From Planctomycetota bacterium (lineage in GTDB: Bacteria > Planctomycetota > UBA1135 > GCA-002686595), in the NCBI GenBank assembly GCA_016709875.1, contig JADJLZ010000001.1:248001-312000 (forward strand): a stretch of DNA of 64,000 nucleotides, in the 5' to 3' direction. The notes beneath the pieces were generated by a model. The model was not told the origin of the DNA and made no database searches. It saw only the letters and a list, made by a program, of their open reading frames with translations. A program made the position numbers and the translations under genes. Within the stretch, counting starts at the first letter, position 1. Every line of letters starts with the position of its first letter. This document shows, one piece after another, positions 1-8,370 of the stretch.

Positions 1-2
1 CG

Positions 3-986
3 CTGTCGCAAGGCACCTCGCTGCCGCTGACGCTGCTCTTCACTTGGTGCGCGCTGGAGGCCCTCGACCGCGTCCCGACGCGGCGCGCCGCGGCACTCGG
101 CTTCGCGGCGCTGGCAGGACTCTCGATCTCGATCGCGTTCAGTGCGCGGCCCGTGACCGCGATCGCGATCGCCTTGCCGGTCGCGCTGCTCGTGCTGCGC
201 GAGCGCCCGCGCGGCTGGCTGAAGCTCGCGGGTTGCGCGCTGCTCGCGGCGCTGCCCGCGGCGATCTTCTTCCTCTGCGTCAACCATGCGCTGACCGGTG
301 CGGCGCTCCAGACCGCCTACGGCCGCTTCAACGAGGCCGCGAACTCGCGCTTTGGTGCGGTCGCGCCCGCGCAGGCGCTCTCGATCGCCGCCTTCAACCT
401 CGGACGGCTCTCGTTCTGGGTGCACGGCGTCGCGCCGGGCTTGCTGCTCGCCGCCTGCGGCCTCGCGCGCCGGCCCTGGCCCCGGCGCGGCTGGCTGCTC
501 GCGGCGCTGCCCGCGTCGCTCTTCGCGCTCTACGTGTTGCATCCGTTCCAGGGCATCCCTTGGTGCGGACCGGTGTACCTCGCCTCGAGCCTGCCCGCGC
601 TCGCGCTGCTCTCCGCCCGCGGACTCGAGCTCGTCGAGGAGCGCCGCGGGACGCTCGCGCTGCGCGTGCTCGCCTGCGCGGGCCTCGCCGGGAGCGCGTG
701 GCTCCTGCAGCAGCACTTCTCGCTCGCGCGCGAAGAGCTCGAGTTGCGCAATGCGCCGCGCCTGGCGGCACGCGCCGCGGGGATCGAGCGTGGTATCGTG
801 TTCGTCAAGCTCGAGAACGCCTACGCGCGCAGCCGCTTCGCGCTGCCGCCCTTCGAGAAAGGCGACGCGCTGGTCTTCGCGCGCGACCTCGGGGCCCGCG
901 ACGGCGAGCTCGTGCACGCGCTCGGAGGAGTCGAGTCCTGGATCTACGACCCCGTCGAGCGGACGCTGCTGCGCCGCCCGGAGTAG
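3..986 (+). CDS. Polytopic membrane protein, C-terminal part (glycosyltransferase-39-like)
   Basis: The reading frame enters from the left edge and ends in TAG at 984-986, so only about 327 codons are visible and the start is missing. The visible part alternates Leu/Ala-rich membrane segments with short Arg-rich loops, giving at least five helices in the first 230 codons, followed by a soluble tail of about 100 residues. An early 'SARP.TA' stretch after a membrane helix resembles the 'RP' loop of dolichyl-phosphate-mannose mannosyltransferase-like (GT39/ArnT-type) proteins, which move sugars from lipid carriers on the outer face of the membrane. That family assignment is inference from this fragment; the catalytic acidic residues would lie upstream. 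It is followed after 115 bp by a large envelope protein on the same strand. Confidence 0.6.
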   Translation: MSQGTSLPLTLLFTWCALEALDRVPTRRAAALGFAALAGLSISIAFSARPVTAIAIALPVALLVLRERPRGWLKLAGCALLAALPAAIFFLCVNHALTGAALQTAYGRFNEAANSRFGAVAPAQALSIAAFNLGRLSFWVHGVAPGLLLAACGLARRPWPRRGWLLAALPASLFALYVLHPFQGIPWCGPVYLASSLPALALLSARGLELVEERRGTLALRVLACAGLAGSAWLLQQHFSLAREELELRNAPRLAARAAGIERGIVFVKLENAYARSRFALPPFEKGDALVFARDLGARDGELVHALGGVESWIYDPVERTLLRRPE

Positions 987-1101
987 GGATTTTCATAGAA
1001 GATGCGCGCCCGCGCGGCGAAGTCTTCGCCCGCGGCCGCTTGGATGGGAGAATCCGGCGCTGCGCCCCCCCCTCCGCGACGTTCGTCGAAGGAACGTGAC
1101 C

Positions 1102-4100
1102 ATGAAACGACTGCTGCTGCCCCTGTTCCTGCTGATCGTGCTCTTCGCCGGCCTGGGCGGTGGGATCTGGCTGCTCGCCTCGCACGGCCCGGAGTCAGCA
1201 CCCGAGCGCATCACACCCCAGCAGGAGGATTCGCGCACCGCCGCTGATCGCGAGGTCGCGCTGGAGGGCCCGAGCGCCGACGGAGCGCAGTCCGCCTCCG
1301 CGCGCAGCGCCGAGATGCTCGCGCAGCCCGCGAGCAAGCTGCGCGGAACGATCCGCATCCCCGCCGGGATCCAGGAGCCCGGGCCGATCCACGTCTACGC
1401 GCTCGACGAACGTGCGATCTACCGCGACCTCGTGCGCCGTCTCGCGCGCGACGCCAAGCGTACGAAGCCGGAGGACGACACACGCTCCTTCCTCGCGAGC
1501 TGCGACGCGGCGCCCGACGGCAGCTTCGAGCTGCAGCTGCTCGAGGGCACGACGCGCGCGCACCTGCTCGCCCAGGGCCGCTTCGTGTACGTCGAACGCT
1601 CGCTGGACGTGGATCTGCGCCGGCGCGCGCCGCTGGAGCTCGTGACGAAGGCTGGCGCCTGCATCCAGGGCACGGTCAAGCTGCCCGAATCGGAGGTGAT
1701 CGGCACGCTCGACGACCTGCACATCGGCCTGGGTCCGGTCGTGCGCGGCTCGATGGCGATGAACCCCGAGCGGCCGCCCGAGTTCGAGACGACCGCGTCC
1801 ACGGGCAGCTTCGAGCTGCGCGCGGTGCCGGTCGAGGTCGCTTACCGGCTGACCGGGAACTCGGATCTCTACGCCTATGTGGAGCTTCCCGTCGAGCACA
1901 TGACCGCGGGCCAGACGCTCGCGGTCGAGCTCGCCCTCGAACCGGGCGGCACGCTGCGCGGCGTCGTGCAAGCGAGCGACGGCAAGCCGCTCGAGGGCGC
2001 GCAAGTCAAAGCCGCGCGAGCGGGCGAGTGGTTCGGCGTCGACGACCACGAGGTGCGCAGCGCGAAGACCGACAGCGCAGGCGCCTTCGAGCTCGCGCAC
2101 GTCCCCGCGGGTGCGCTCAAGCTGCAAGCGAGCGCGACGGGCTACCTGCAGAGCGAGAAGCTCGACATCGACCTGCGAGCGGGTGTGGTGACCGAGGGTG
2201 CCTTGCTCGTGCTGCGCGAGGGACAGTCGGTCTCCGGCGTGGTGCGTTTCGCCGACGGCAAGCCCGCGAGTGGAGCGGAAGTGCGCCTCAGCTTCGATCT
2301 CTCGCAGATGAGCGGCATGAGCGCCTTCAATGCGCTCGAGGGCGCCGAGGGCAAAGACACGGCCGACGCGCAGGGCCAGTTCGTGATCCGCGGCCTGGGC
2401 AAGGGCCCCTTCACGGTGCGCGCCTCGAGCCTGCCCGCCGGAACGGCGCCCACGGACGAGAAGCAGAAAGAGGAGCTCAAGTGGCGCGCGCGCGCCGACG
2501 GCGTCACGCCCGGCACGAGCAACCTCGAGCTGCTGCTGCGCGCGGGCGAGGGGCTGCGCGGCGTGGTGCTCGACATCGAGCAAAAGCCGGTCGCGAAGTT
2601 CAAGCTGCACGCGCAGCACGAGGGCAAGGGCGCGCTCGGCGCGATCGGCCAGGACACGCAGGAGCGCTCGGTGGACGACGCGCAGGGCCGCTTCGCGATC
2701 GCCGGTCTCTCGCTGGGGCCCTGGAAAGTGTGGGTCGAGGCCGAGGGCTTCGCGAGCAGCGAGCCCGTGTCGGTCACGCTGCCGCGCGCGCCGGCCGAGC
2801 CCGAACTTTCGATCACGCTCGAGCGCTCCGCGCTCGTGAGCGGGCACGTGCTCGACTCGCACGGCTCACCCGTCGCCGCCGCGAAGGTCGGCCCCGAGAC
2901 GAAGGGCGCGAACTGGCAGCGCATGCTGAGCGGCGCGCCGCCCCCGCCCGAGGCGCTGACCGGTCCCGACGGCAGCTTCCGGCTCGACGGGCTGCGGCCC
3001 GGCGCCGTGATGCTCATCGCCAGCGCGCCTGAGCACGCGCGCAGCCCCGCGGTGCCCGTCGCGCTCAGCGCGGGCGTCGAGTCCAAGGGCGTGACGCTGA
3101 CGCTGCTCGACGGCGGCTCGATCAGCGGCGAGATCTTCGACGACCAGGGCAAGCCGCTCGCAGGCATGTTCGTGCAGGCGACCGAGATGGCGCACTACGA
3201 CGTGCACATGGACAACTCGAGCGGCGAGGGCCGCTTCCGCATGGAGCACCTCGAACCCGGCACGTACCAGGTCGTGGCCTTCCCCGGCAAGGCGCTCAGC
3301 GGCGCGAACTCGGACCAGGGCGCGGCCTTCATGAGCAGCATGAAGATGAGCTCCTGCGAGGTGCGCGAGGGCGAGGACACGCACGTCGTGCTCGGCGCGC
3401 CGCCCTCCGATCCCGTGTTCGTCGTCGGCCGCGTGACGCACGCAGGCGCGCCCTACACCGGCGCGCTGGTGAGCTTCGTGCGCGAGGGCAAGGACGTGAT
3501 CGGCCACATGAAGAACGTCTCGCTCGATGCGCAGGGCGGCTTCGAGGTGCGCCTCGACGAGGCCGGCCGCTACGCCGTCTCCGTGCAGCGCATCAGTGGC
3601 GGCATGGGCCAGCAGCAGACGGTCGAATTCGTGCGCGAGATCCCCCAGGAGAAGCGCTACGAACTCACGCTCGAGATGCCCACCGGGCGCATCTCCGGCA
3701 CCGTCTACGATCCCGAGGGCAAGCCCGCCAAGGGCGAGCGCGTCTCGCTCAACCCGCGTTCGGCGCTGATCGGCGGCACGATTTGGGGCGGCATGTACGT
3801 CGACACGCTGACCGACGGCGAAGGGAAGTACGACCTCGAGTCGCTGCGCCCGGGCGAGTACATCCTGGGCGCGGGCGGCATGAGCATGGGCGGCATCTTC
3901 GGCTCGAACGCCGCGCACGGCCGCGAGCTGCGCTCCGACCTGCGCCTCAGCGAGGGCGACTGGCAACGCAACATCGACTTCCACCTCAAGCAGCCCGCCA
4001 CAGTCGACGTGCTCGTGGTCGGCGAGGACGGTCAGCCGATCGCGAAGGCGGCGGTCTTTGCGCGCGACGCGAACGGGACGCTGCTCGACCGCCTGAGCCT

Positions 4101-4542
4101 CGTCTCGGCCGACGAGAGCGGCCTGGCACACTACGGCGGGCTCGCGCCCGGCGAGTACAGCTTCAGCTCGCGCATGGACGTGCGCGCGAGCGCCGAAGGC
4201 GCGAACGTCAAGCTCGCCGAGGGTGAGACGAAGAACGTCAAGCTCGTGCTGCAGAGTGGCACGACGCTGCTCGTGCAGACCGTCGACAGCGAGGGCAAGA
4301 ACGTGCAGGCGGCGCTGAGCGTGCTCGACTCGCGCGGCCACGAAAGCAGCGGGATGTTCGGCCTGGCCGAGATCATGGAGCAGTTCACGAAGAACGGCCT
4401 GGACTTCACCACGCAGCGCGTCGGCCCGCTGCCGCCGGGCAAGTACACGGTCACGGCGCGCACGTCGGACGGCAAGAACGGCTCGAAGCCGGTCAGCCTG
4501 ACGGGTCAACCCGAGAGAAAACTCACGATCCGCGTCGAGTGA
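1102..4542 (+). CDS. Membrane-anchored carboxypeptidase-regulatory-like repeat protein
   Basis: This is a protein of 1146 residues. Residues 3-28 form one hydrophobic segment after Lys/Arg and act as signal peptide or signal anchor; the rest is predicted extracytoplasmic. At least nine beta-sandwich repeats of the CarboxypepD_reg-like type follow. They are recognisable by the cadence 'G.V.D..GKPL.GA.V' then 'T D..G.F.L..L.PG.Y', for example 'GKPLEGAQV', 'GKPASGAEV', 'GKPLAGMFV', 'GKPAKGERV' and 'GQPIAKAAV'. No peptidase or other catalytic domain is visible, so a structural, adhesive or scaffold role in the envelope is more likely than an enzyme. I chose the ATG at 1102 because upstream in-frame codons have no signal sequence; 'GGAA' lies a few bases before it. 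It converges on the pseudouridine synthase gene with a 12-bp gap. Confidence 0.85.
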   Translation: MKRLLLPLFLLIVLFAGLGGGIWLLASHGPESAPERITPQQEDSRTAADREVALEGPSADGAQSASARSAEMLAQPASKLRGTIRIPAGIQEPGPIHVYALDERAIYRDLVRRLARDAKRTKPEDDTRSFLASCDAAPDGSFELQLLEGTTRAHLLAQGRFVYVERSLDVDLRRRAPLELVTKAGACIQGTVKLPESEVIGTLDDLHIGLGPVVRGSMAMNPERPPEFETTASTGSFELRAVPVEVAYRLTGNSDLYAYVELPVEHMTAGQTLAVELALEPGGTLRGVVQASDGKPLEGAQVKAARAGEWFGVDDHEVRSAKTDSAGAFELAHVPAGALKLQASATGYLQSEKLDIDLRAGVVTEGALLVLREGQSVSGVVRFADGKPASGAEVRLSFDLSQMSGMSAFNALEGAEGKDTADAQGQFVIRGLGKGPFTVRASSLPAGTAPTDEKQKEELKWRARADGVTPGTSNLELLLRAGEGLRGVVLDIEQKPVAKFKLHAQHEGKGALGAIGQDTQERSVDDAQGRFAIAGLSLGPWKVWVEAEGFASSEPVSVTLPRAPAEPELSITLERSALVSGHVLDSHGSPVAAAKVGPETKGANWQRMLSGAPPPPEALTGPDGSFRLDGLRPGAVMLIASAPEHARSPAVPVALSAGVESKGVTLTLLDGGSISGEIFDDQGKPLAGMFVQATEMAHYDVHMDNSSGEGRFRMEHLEPGTYQVVAFPGKALSGANSDQGAAFMSSMKMSSCEVREGEDTHVVLGAPPSDPVFVVGRVTHAGAPYTGALVSFVREGKDVIGHMKNVSLDAQGGFEVRLDEAGRYAVSVQRISGGMGQQQTVEFVREIPQEKRYELTLEMPTGRISGTVYDPEGKPAKGERVSLNPRSALIGGTIWGGMYVDTLTDGEGKYDLESLRPGEYILGAGGMSMGGIFGSNAAHGRELRSDLRLSEGDWQRNIDFHLKQPATVDVLVVGEDGQPIAKAAVFARDANGTLLDRLSLVSADESGLAHYGGLAPGEYSFSSRMDVRASAEGANVKLAEGETKNVKLVLQSGTTLLVQTVDSEGKNVQAALSVLDSRGHESSGMFGLAEIMEQFTKNGLDFTTQRVGPLPPGKYTVTARTSDGKNGSKPVSLTGQPERKLTIRVE

Positions 4543-4554
4543 CGCGCCGCGCCC

Positions 4555-5514
4555 CTACTCCGCGCGGTTCTTCCTCAACCACTCCAGCACCGCCGCCATG
4601 TCCTCGGGCAGCGGCGACTCGAAGTGCAGCGGCTCGCCGCTGACCGGGTGCGAGAGATCGAGCGCGCTCGCGTGCAGCGCGTGGCGCGTCATCTGCGGCG
4701 CCTCGGGCGGCAGCGGGGAGAGGTGCTTGCGCGCGGGCCGGTAGACGTGCTCGCCGAGCAGCGGGAAGCCGATGTGCGCCATGTGCACGCGTACCTGGTG
4801 CATGCGGCCCGTCTTGGGGAACACCGCCAGGTACGAGAAGTCCTGGAAACGCTCGCGTGTCTCGTAGTAGGTCGAGGCGAAGCGGCCCTCGTTCTCCGGC
4901 AGCACGCGGATGCGGTCGCGCGAGCGCTCGCTGCGGCCGAGCCAGTTCTCGATCCACTCGCTGTCGAAGCGCGTCGTGCCCTGCACGAGCGCCAGGTAGG
5001 TCTTCTGCACCGCACGCGACTGGAAGGCGGCCTTCAGGCCCTCGAGCGCCGCCTGCGACTTGGCCACCAGCAGCACGCCGCTCGTGTCGCGGTCGAGACG
5101 GTGCGCGAGGCCCGCGCGGCCCTCGTCGGCGAGGCTCGGGAGCTCGCCGTAGCGCTCCACCGCCCATTCCGAGACGCCGCCCTCGCGTCCGTTCGCGTTC
5201 GCGTGGCTGAGCATGCCGGCCGGCTTCTCGAGCGCGACGAGGTGTGCGTCTTCGAACAGGATGCGCGGCTCGAGCCCGGAGGGCATCACGCTGCCCTGTT
5301 CGGGCGGGAGGGAGACGACCACCTCGCCCGCGCCCTCGATCAAGTGGCCGGGCTTGAGGATCTCCGCGCCCGCGAGGCGCACGCGGCCCTCGCGGATCAG
5401 CTCCTGCAGGCGGGTGCGCGACCAGCCCTGCATGCGCGCCACCAGGACCTGATCGAGGCGCTGGCCGCGGGTGTCGCTGCCGAGCTCGAAGCTCTGTTCG
5501 CGTGAGACTTCCAT
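4555..5514 (-). CDS. RluA/RluD-family 23S rRNA pseudouridine synthase
   Basis: The product (319 residues) is predicted to convert uridines of large-subunit rRNA to pseudouridine. An N-terminal S4-like RNA-binding domain (about residues 15-75, 'RLDQVL...W.SRTRLQELIREGRV.L') precedes the catalytic domain. The family signature is clear: 'HRLDRDTSG' carries the catalytic aspartate, and it is followed by 'KTYLALV' and 'GRMHQVRVHMAHIGFPLLG'. Length and order match RluD-type enzymes. I place the start at the ATG at 5514 because residues before it do not resemble the family. It is divergent from the HD-GYP regulator gene with 64 bp between starts, so both promoters must lie in that gap. The exact target uridines cannot be told from sequence. 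Confidence 0.93.
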   Translation of the reverse strand: MEVSREQSFELGSDTRGQRLDQVLVARMQGWSRTRLQELIREGRVRLAGAEILKPGHLIEGAGEVVVSLPPEQGSVMPSGLEPRILFEDAHLVALEKPAGMLSHANANGREGGVSEWAVERYGELPSLADEGRAGLAHRLDRDTSGVLLVAKSQAALEGLKAAFQSRAVQKTYLALVQGTTRFDSEWIENWLGRSERSRDRIRVLPENEGRFASTYYETRERFQDFSYLAVFPKTGRMHQVRVHMAHIGFPLLGEHVYRPARKHLSPLPPEAPQMTRHALHASALDLSHPVSGEPLHFESPLPEDMAAVLEWLRKNRAE

Positions 5515-5578
5515 CGTGGCCTTCCACTCTAGCAGGGCTGCTGGCAAGATCGCGCACGTCCCGGCCCGGCACCCTCCC

Positions 5579-6607
5579 ATGACCGAAGCCCGTCCCTGCG
5601 TATTGCTCGTCGACGACGAGCCCCGAACCCTCGAACTCCTCGGCGCCGTCCTGGAGCACCAGGGGTTCCAGACCAGCCTGGCGGCCACCCCCCAGGCCGC
5701 GATCGAGCTCCTGCGCACGCTGCGCTTCGACGCCGTCGTCACCGATGTGGTCTTCGACGGCTACGCGGAGGGCTCGCTGGTGCTCGCCGCGGCGCGCGAC
5801 CTGCAGCCGCGCGCGATCATCCTGCTCATGACGGGCTATCCGAAGATCGAGGGTGCGGTCTCGGCCATCAAGGCCGGCGCGCTCGACTACATCCAGAAGC
5901 CGGTCGACGGGATCATGCTCGGCACCTTCCTCGAACGCGCGCTGAAGGAGCGCGAGATCGAACGGCCCAACCTCGTCTTCAAGGACCTGATCGAGATCCT
6001 CTCGGCCATGGTCGCGAACACGATCGAACGCGTCGACCCCTACACCGCGGGGCACGGCTCGCGCACGCGCAAGTACTGCCGCTTCCTGGCCGAGAAGCTC
6101 GGCCTCGAACGCGAGCGCACCGAACACCTCGAGCTCGCGGCGATCGCGCACGACTACGGCAAGATCTACCTCGACGACCTGGGTTTCCTGACCAAGAAGG
6201 GCCCGCTCACCGAGGCCGAGTTCCAGGCCGTGCAGCGCCACCCGCAGCTGGGCGCGAAGAAGCTCGGCCACCACTCGCAACTCGCCGAGGTGCGGCGCTT
6301 CGTCGCCGAGCACCACGAGAAGTGGGACGGCACCGGCTACCCCAACCGTCTCGCCGGCGACGCGATCGCGCTCGAGAGTCGCATCCTGTGCGTGGTCGAG
6401 GTCTTCGATTCGCTCGCGACCAAGCGCTCCTACAAGGACATCTGGCCGCTGGCGAAGGTGCAGGCCTATTTCACCGAGCAGCGCGGGAAGGCCTTCGACC
6501 CGCTGGTGCTCGATCCGTTCCTCGCCATGCTCGAGCGCGACGGCGAGCGCTGGATGCGCGCGCCTGCCGAGGATCTGCGCGCCGCCGGGCTCGCGCTCGA
6601 GGCTTGA
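5579..6607 (+). CDS. HD-GYP response regulator (RpfG-like cyclic-di-GMP phosphodiesterase)
   Basis: A receiver domain (about 5-125) is joined to an HD-GYP domain (about 140-330), 342 residues in all. The receiver has the acidic pair D12/D13, the phospho-acceptor D56 in 'AVVTD', T85 and K107. The HD-GYP domain has H191-D192 in 'IAHDYGKI' and 'HHEKWDGTGYP' at 245-255. This family hydrolyses cyclic-di-GMP through a metal centre, so phosphorylation of D56 probably tunes second-messenger turnover. No kinase is adjacent. The downstream formylglycine-enzyme-like gene begins 2 bp after the stop, so the two are almost surely cotranscribed. A second HD-GYP gene (54952-56478) and a cyclic-di-GMP riboswitch (23521) lie in the same window. 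Confidence 0.93.
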   Translation: MTEARPCVLLVDDEPRTLELLGAVLEHQGFQTSLAATPQAAIELLRTLRFDAVVTDVVFDGYAEGSLVLAAARDLQPRAIILLMTGYPKIEGAVSAIKAGALDYIQKPVDGIMLGTFLERALKEREIERPNLVFKDLIEILSAMVANTIERVDPYTAGHGSRTRKYCRFLAEKLGLERERTEHLELAAIAHDYGKIYLDDLGFLTKKGPLTEAEFQAVQRHPQLGAKKLGHHSQLAEVRRFVAEHHEKWDGTGYPNRLAGDAIALESRILCVVEVFDSLATKRSYKDIWPLAKVQAYFTEQRGKAFDPLVLDPFLAMLERDGERWMRAPAEDLRAAGLALEA

Positions 6608-6609
6608 GC

Positions 6610-8301
6610 ATGCTGGGCGTCCTTGCCGCGCCGCTGCTCGCCCTGCTTGCGCCCGCTGGAGCGCTCGCTGGCGAGGAGACGCCGCCGGGCATGCTGCTCG
6701 TGCCGGGCGGCCGCACGCACATCGGGATCACGCAGGAGGAGCTGAAGCGCCTGCTCTCGGTCGATCCGAGCTCGGAACGCTACGCCGGGATGCTCTCGGC
6801 CGAGACACCCGAGCACGAGGTGCTGCTCGAGAGCTTCTACGCGATGCCCACCGAGGTCACGAACGAGCAGTACGAGGCCTTCGTGCGCTCCAATGGCACC
6901 AAGCCGCCGCAGACCTGGGGTGAGGACGCGATCCGCGCCGGTTCGCAGCAGTTCCAGCGCGAACAGGACCAGGCCAAGGCCGACGCGACCACACAGGGAC
7001 TGCCGCTGCCCGAGCCCGCGGTCTTCGATCCGCGCGCGTGGTGGGACGCAAACTGGCCGAATGCGACCTGGAGCGTGCCGCCGGGCGACGAGCGCCGTCC
7101 GGTCGTGCTGGTCGACTACGAGATGGCGACGCGCTACGCGCGCTGGGCCGGCTTCCGGCTGCTCACCGAAGAGGAGTTCCAGCGCGCGGTGCGCGGCGAC
7201 AGCGAGCGCAAGTACCCCTGGGGCGAGCTCTGGGACAACGACAAGTACGCGGCGACCGAGCTCCTGAAGCGCAAGGGCGGGCCCTTCGTGGTCCGCAGCT
7301 TCCCCGCCGGCCAGACCAAGCAGGGCCTGATGGACCTCGCCGGCAACGTCTGGGAGTGGACCAGCAGCCGCTACACGGCCTTCCCCGGCTACGAGAGGAA
7401 GGTCTTCGAGTTCGGCTACGGCAGCAAGGTGCGCCAGGTGAACGCGCTGGCGGCCTTCGACGACACGCGCCGCGTCGTCGTCGGGGGCTCGTACCAGATG
7501 CGCAACCTGATGTGCCGGGCGACGACGCGCCAGGACGTCGCGGAGAAGACCTCCACGGACGCGCTCGGCTTCCGCTGTGCGCGCACGCCGGCGAGCGGCG
7601 TCGACTCCGCGCGCTACGTGCTCGAACACGAGCTGACGGAGTTCTGGCGGCCGCGCGAGGAGGACCAACTCGTCGCGTACGAGCCGCTCGGCGCGACAGC
7701 GCTCGAGCGCTGGCGCACGGCGCCGCTGCGCGAACTCCCCGGCCAGCCGCTCGTGCCCGGCTACGCGATCGTCGCGGGACACGACGAGATCGTCTGGTGC
7801 CCGGTGAAGCAGATCCACGCCATCGACCCGGGCACGTTCAAGGAGCTGTGCGCCGACGAAGGCGTGCTGCAGATCGGCTTCCTCGCGACGACGGTCGGCC
7901 TCGTCGATCCCGAGCTCGCGCCGGGGAGTTACCTCGTGTCCTACCGCCAGCGCGGCGTGCCGCGCTTCCTCTCGACGCTCGAACCCGAGAAGCGCGCCGG
8001 CAAGCCTGCGCCGGAGGGCGCACCGCTCGAGGAATTGCTCAAGATCGACGTGAGCTTCGACCACGTGATCTTCTCCGACCTGCGCGGGACGCCGCTGCGT
8101 GCGCTGCGCGCGAGCCTCGAGTTCGTGAACGCCAAGGAGCCGCGCATCGAGCTCACCGATTCCGAGGACAAGCGTGTCGCGCACCTCGCGGCGACGATCG
8201 CCTGCCGCACGGCGCAGAAGGGCTTCCTGCTCGACCTGCGGCTCGTCGGCGCGCCCGGTTCGCTCTCGGGAGCGTGGGTCGGCGACACCCGGCCGCGCTG
8301 A
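6610..8301 (+). CDS. Secreted formylglycine-generating-enzyme-like (SUMF1/FGE domain) protein
   Basis: The 563-residue product starts with a hydrophobic signal peptide ending near 'GALAGE'. The FGE-sulfatase fold follows (about 25-335), shown by 'MLLVPGG', 'PTEVTNEQYEAFV', 'LTEEEFQRAVRG', 'DLAGNVWEWTSSRY' and 'LGFRCART'. A C-terminal region of about 220 residues has no recognised domain. True formylglycine-generating enzymes use two active-site cysteines near the C-terminal end of the fold; here the segment 'VVVGGSYQMRNLMCRATTR' shows only one, so catalytic FGE activity is doubtful and a binding or structural role is more likely. It is translationally coupled to the HD-GYP gene (2-bp spacing) and ends just before the terminator of the convergent gene. 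Confidence 0.85.
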   Translation: MLGVLAAPLLALLAPAGALAGEETPPGMLLVPGGRTHIGITQEELKRLLSVDPSSERYAGMLSAETPEHEVLLESFYAMPTEVTNEQYEAFVRSNGTKPPQTWGEDAIRAGSQQFQREQDQAKADATTQGLPLPEPAVFDPRAWWDANWPNATWSVPPGDERRPVVLVDYEMATRYARWAGFRLLTEEEFQRAVRGDSERKYPWGELWDNDKYAATELLKRKGGPFVVRSFPAGQTKQGLMDLAGNVWEWTSSRYTAFPGYERKVFEFGYGSKVRQVNALAAFDDTRRVVVGGSYQMRNLMCRATTRQDVAEKTSTDALGFRCARTPASGVDSARYVLEHELTEFWRPREEDQLVAYEPLGATALERWRTAPLRELPGQPLVPGYAIVAGHDEIVWCPVKQIHAIDPGTFKELCADEGVLQIGFLATTVGLVDPELAPGSYLVSYRQRGVPRFLSTLEPEKRAGKPAPEGAPLEELLKIDVSFDHVIFSDLRGTPLRALRASLEFVNAKEPRIELTDSEDKRVAHLAATIACRTAQKGFLLDLRLVGAPGSLSGAWVGDTRPR

Positions 8302-8305
8302 GACG

Positions 8306-8336
8306 AAAAAAAGCGCGGCGTCCGAGGACGCCGCGC
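8306..8336 (-). terminator. Rho-independent terminator of the secreted repeat protein gene
   Basis: An 11-bp perfect inverted repeat (8313-8323 with 8326-8336) is followed, when read on the minus strand, by seven T residues (8306-8312 read as A on plus). It lies 35 bp after the stop of the minus-strand gene at 8371. The plus-strand gene ending at 8301 has no T-run on its side, so the terminator serves mainly the minus strand. Confidence 0.9.
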
Positions 8337-8370
8337 CGTTGGGCAGCCGCGAGTGCGGCGCTCGTTCAGC